Positions 37,083 to 39,438 of a DNA stretch of 39,438 bases are shown here, piece by piece. The position numbers were made by a program, and so were the translations under genes. The stretch lies in NCBI RefSeq assembly GCF_030063135.1, contig NZ_JASISO010000059.1, forward strand, positions 1 through 39,438, in the 5' to 3' direction. The number at the start of each line of letters is the position of its first letter. Positions within the stretch are counted from its first letter, which is position 1. The stretch comes from Streptomyces sp. G-G2. GTDB taxonomy: Bacteria; Actinomycetota; Actinomycetes; Streptomycetales; Streptomycetaceae. The notes under the pieces are model-generated. The model saw only the letters and a program-made list of their open reading frames with translations, did not search any database and was not told the DNA's origin.

Positions 37083-39172
37083 TGCGTCCGCACACCGCAC
37101 TCGGTACGCCCACCGGCCGCGCCGAGGGCCGGGACAAGGTGACGGGCGCAGCCCGCTACGCCCTCGACCGCCGCCCGCCGGGCTGCGCCTACGCCTGGCC
37201 CGTCCCCGCGACCATCGCCCGCGGACGGGTCACCGCCGTCGACACGAGCGCCGCCCTGCGCGCACCCGGCGTCCGCGCCGTCCTCACCCCGTACGACGCA
37301 CCCCGGCTGGGGTCCTCGGACGACCCCACGCTCCAGCTGCTCCAGGACCTCCGCGTCCCGCACCGGGGCTGGTACGTCGCCCTGGCCGTCGCCGACACCC
37401 TGGAGGGCGCCCGGGCCGCCGCGGCCGACGTACGGGTCTCCTACGCGGCCGAACCGCACGATGTCCAGGTCACCGCCGACCACCCCGACGCGTACACGCC
37501 CGACCAGGCCAACGGCGGACACCCCGCCCACCGCGAACAGGGTGACCCGGACGCCGTGTTCGCCGCCGCCGACCTGCGGGTGGACACCGTCTACAGCGTC
37601 CCCCCGCTGCACAACCACCCCATGGAACCGCACGCCGCCACCGCCGAATGGGACGCCGGGCGCGGCCATTTGACCGTGTACGACTCAAGTCAGGGCTCCG
37701 GCCCCGTCCGGGCGGCGCTGGCCGGGCTGTTCGACCTGCCCGAGGACCACATCACGGTCGTCTCCGAGCACGTGGGCGGCGGCTTCGGCTCCAAGGGCAC
37801 CACGCGCCCGCACGTGGTGCTGGCCGCCATGGCCGCGCGCCACACCGGCCGCCCGGTGAAACTGGCCCTGCCGAGGGCGGACCTACCGGCCACCGTGGGG
37901 CACCGCGCTCCCACCCTGCACCGGCTACGGCTGAGCGCCCGCCCCGACGGAACCCTCACCTCGCTGAGCCACGAGGTGACCACGCACACCTCCCGGGTCC
38001 GGGAGTTCGTGGAGCAGGCCGCCGTACCGGCCCGCGTGATGTACGCCGTGCCGGACGTCCGCACCACCCACCGCGTCGTCGAGCTGGACGTCCCCACCCC
38101 CTCCTGGATGCGGGCGCCGGGCGAGGCCCCCGGCATGTACGCGCTGGAATCGACGATGGACGAACTCGCCGGGACGCTGGGGATCGACCCCATCGAGCTG
38201 CGCCTACGCAACGAACCCGCGAGCGAACCCGACAGCGGCCGTCCCTTCAGCAGCCGCCACCTCGTGGAATGCCTGCGGGAGGGCGCCGACCGGTTCGGCT
38301 GGGCGGAGCACCGCACCCCGCGCCGCGAGGGTCCCCTCCTGCGCGGAACCGGGGTCGCGGCAGCGACCTACCCCGTGCTCATCTCCCCGTCCACGGCCCG
38401 GGCCCGCGCCCACCCCGACGGCACCTACACCGTCGAGGTCAACGCCACCGACATCGGGACCGGCGCCCGGACCGTGCTGGCCCAGGTGGCCGCCGACGCG
38501 CTCGGGGTCCCGCTCGCGTCCGTGACGGCGCTGGTCGGACACACCGGCCTGCCCGCGGCCTCCCTCGCCGGAGGGTCCTCGGGCACGGCCTCCTGGGGCT
38601 GGGCCGTCCACGACGCCTGCGACGCCCTCGCCGCCCGGCTGGCCCGCCACCACGGTCCGCTGCCGCCAGGGGGCCTCTCCGCCTCGGCGGACACCACCCG
38701 GTCGGCGCAGCAGAAATCGCCGTACGCACGCCACGCCTTCGGCGCGCACTTCGCCGACGTACAGGTCGACACCGTCACGGGCGAGGTCCGCGTACGACGG
38801 CTGCTCGGCGTCTACGCGGCGGGCCGCATCCTCAACCCGACCACGGCCCGCTCGCAGTTCAGGGGCGGCATGGTCATGGGCCTCGGCATGGCCCTCACCG
38901 AACACAGCACCCTCGATCCGGCCTTCGGCGACTTCGCGGAGCGCGACCTGGCGGGCTACCACATTCCGGTGAACGCGGACGTCCCCGCCATCGAGGCGCA
39001 CTGGATCGAGGAGCACGACAAGCACCTCAACCCGATGGGGAGCAAGGGCATCGGAGAGATCGGCATCGTCGGCACGGCGGCGGCGATCGGCAACGCCGTC
39101 AGCCACGCCACGGGACGCCGACTGCGCGAACTGCCCCTGACCCCGGACCGGGTCCGGGCGGCCTGCCGCTGA
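37079..39172 (+). CDS. Molybdopterin-binding large subunit of a molybdenum hydroxylase (PaoC-like)
   Basis: A 697-residue catalytic subunit. The N-terminal domain begins GRAEGRDKVTGAARYALDRR; HVGGGFGSKG contacts molybdopterin; PSWMRAPGEAPGMYALESTM and IDPIELRLRN are conserved; the C-terminal GSKGIGEIGIVGTAAAIGNA supplies the expected catalytic Glu in GIGEIG. The length fits PaoC/YagR-type aldehyde oxidoreductases better than full xanthine dehydrogenase. GTG 37079 (coupled to the FAD gene) or ATG 37082 starts it. Substrate probably an aldehyde or N-heterocycle; this is inference. Confidence 0.93.
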   Translation: MMRPHTALGTPTGRAEGRDKVTGAARYALDRRPPGCAYAWPVPATIARGRVTAVDTSAALRAPGVRAVLTPYDAPRLGSSDDPTLQLLQDLRVPHRGWYVALAVADTLEGARAAAADVRVSYAAEPHDVQVTADHPDAYTPDQANGGHPAHREQGDPDAVFAAADLRVDTVYSVPPLHNHPMEPHAATAEWDAGRGHLTVYDSSQGSGPVRAALAGLFDLPEDHITVVSEHVGGGFGSKGTTRPHVVLAAMAARHTGRPVKLALPRADLPATVGHRAPTLHRLRLSARPDGTLTSLSHEVTTHTSRVREFVEQAAVPARVMYAVPDVRTTHRVVELDVPTPSWMRAPGEAPGMYALESTMDELAGTLGIDPIELRLRNEPASEPDSGRPFSSRHLVECLREGADRFGWAEHRTPRREGPLLRGTGVAAATYPVLISPSTARARAHPDGTYTVEVNATDIGTGARTVLAQVAADALGVPLASVTALVGHTGLPAASLAGGSSGTASWGWAVHDACDALAARLARHHGPLPPGGLSASADTTRSAQQKSPYARHAFGAHFADVQVDTVTGEVRVRRLLGVYAAGRILNPTTARSQFRGGMVMGLGMALTEHSTLDPAFGDFAERDLAGYHIPVNADVPAIEAHWIEEHDKHLNPMGSKGIGEIGIVGTAAAIGNAVSHATGRRLRELPLTPDRVRAACR

Positions 39173-39175
39173 CAC

Positions 39176-39190
39176 CGCCGCGTGGCGGCG
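39176..39190 (+). terminator. Hairpin after the large subunit gene
   Basis: CGCCGC-GTG-GCGGCG is a perfect 6-bp stem starting 4 nt after the stop codon of the operon's last confirmed gene. No T-run follows. Confidence 0.45.
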
Positions 39191-39348
39191 CCGGCTGGGG
39201 GACGGGCTCTCAGGATTGCGCCGGGTCGTCCCGGAACTCCGCGCACCCGGACGCCGACGTCGCGTCCGACGGGTTGGTTGCGGCCCGGCCGGCCGGGGCA
39301 GGCGCGAAGGGCAAGGCACTGGAACGGCAGAAGGGCGAGGTGGACGCG

Positions 39349-39438
39349 ATGAAGCGCGACCCGCAACCGCAAGGAGAACCGCAGGAGCCCCCACCGGAGG
39401 GCCCGGAACCCGTACCGGCCGCTACGGACCCGGTCCCC
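39349..39438 (+). CDS. Partial open frame at the window edge
   Basis: An ATG at 39349 with GAGGTGGA upstream opens a frame that runs to the end of the window. The first 30 residues are Pro/Glu/Gln-rich (MKRDPQPQGEPQEPPPEGPE...). The family cannot be recognised from this. A maturation factor such as XdhC would be a common neighbour of such operons, but nothing here shows it. Confidence 0.35.
   Translation, partial: MKRDPQPQGEPQEPPPEGPEPVPAATDPVP

Overview
The window is high-GC actinobacterial chromosome, most likely Streptomyces or a close relative. Third codon positions are almost all G or C, GTG starts are common, Shine-Dalgarno sites are GGAGG-like, and typical Streptomyces families are present: WhiB, DUF5133, DUF2000 beside an AraC regulator, MSMEG_6728, a SpoIIE-type phosphatase with STAS proteins, and CYP152. 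There are no rRNA genes, convincing tRNAs, CRISPR arrays or intact insertion sequences. The region reads as accessory or arm-like: many one- to three-gene units, frequent regulators, and several broken genes.

Layout. 0.1-5 kb: an RsbW-like ATPase behind a possible sigma-B-type promoter, a frameshifted SDR gene, a secreted fasciclin protein, a membrane molybdopterin oxidoreductase, and an ankyrin protein. 5-10.2 kb: a DUF2000 / AraC divergent pair, a membrane protein, and a compact class I P450 operon (ferredoxin, FAD reductase, P450). 10.3-16.3 kb: a GPP34 protein; a rhomboid-like membrane protein divergent from a TetR regulator, with two matching dyads between them; a frameshifted EF-hand gene; two unknown genes; a CYP152 peroxygenase; TspO. 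16.4-18.7 kb: a B3/4-domain protein, an EamA exporter and a divergent XRE-cupin regulator. 18.8-26.1 kb: a signalling and stress block with two STAS proteins, an ANTAR-like DUF5133 protein, small hydrophilic proteins, a pyrimidine-dimer-glycosylase-like protein, an epimerase, a LysR regulator, a CBM48-like protein and a SpoIIE-type phosphatase. 26.2-32.8 kb: a stand-alone alanyl-tRNA-synthetase-like protein, a PPOX-family protein, a YbdK-type ligase, a DJ-1/PfpI protein, an alpha/beta hydrolase, a winged-helix regulator, a second DUF5133 protein and a WhiB protein. 33.1-34.1 kb: a chimeric locus in which a CYP152 relic is fused in frame to an iron-permease-like gene and lies antisense to the run-on end of the opposite gene. 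34.3-39.4 kb: an LLM oxidoreductase divergent from a complete three-subunit molybdenum hydroxylase operon (PaoABC type), then the start of another gene at the window edge.

The strongest functional units are the P450 electron-transfer operon, the PaoABC-like operon, the TetR/rhomboid-like pair and the EamA/XRE-cupin pair. The most unusual observations are the CYP152 relic joining two convergent genes, the AlaRS-like protein with a His-Pro N-terminus and a structured leader, a CYP152 enzyme with the OleT-type distal histidine, and a diverged ~55-bp intergenic repeat present twice. Single-base disruptions in several genes could be real decay or sequencing error; sequence alone cannot decide. All family assignments come from reading motifs by eye, with no database search.
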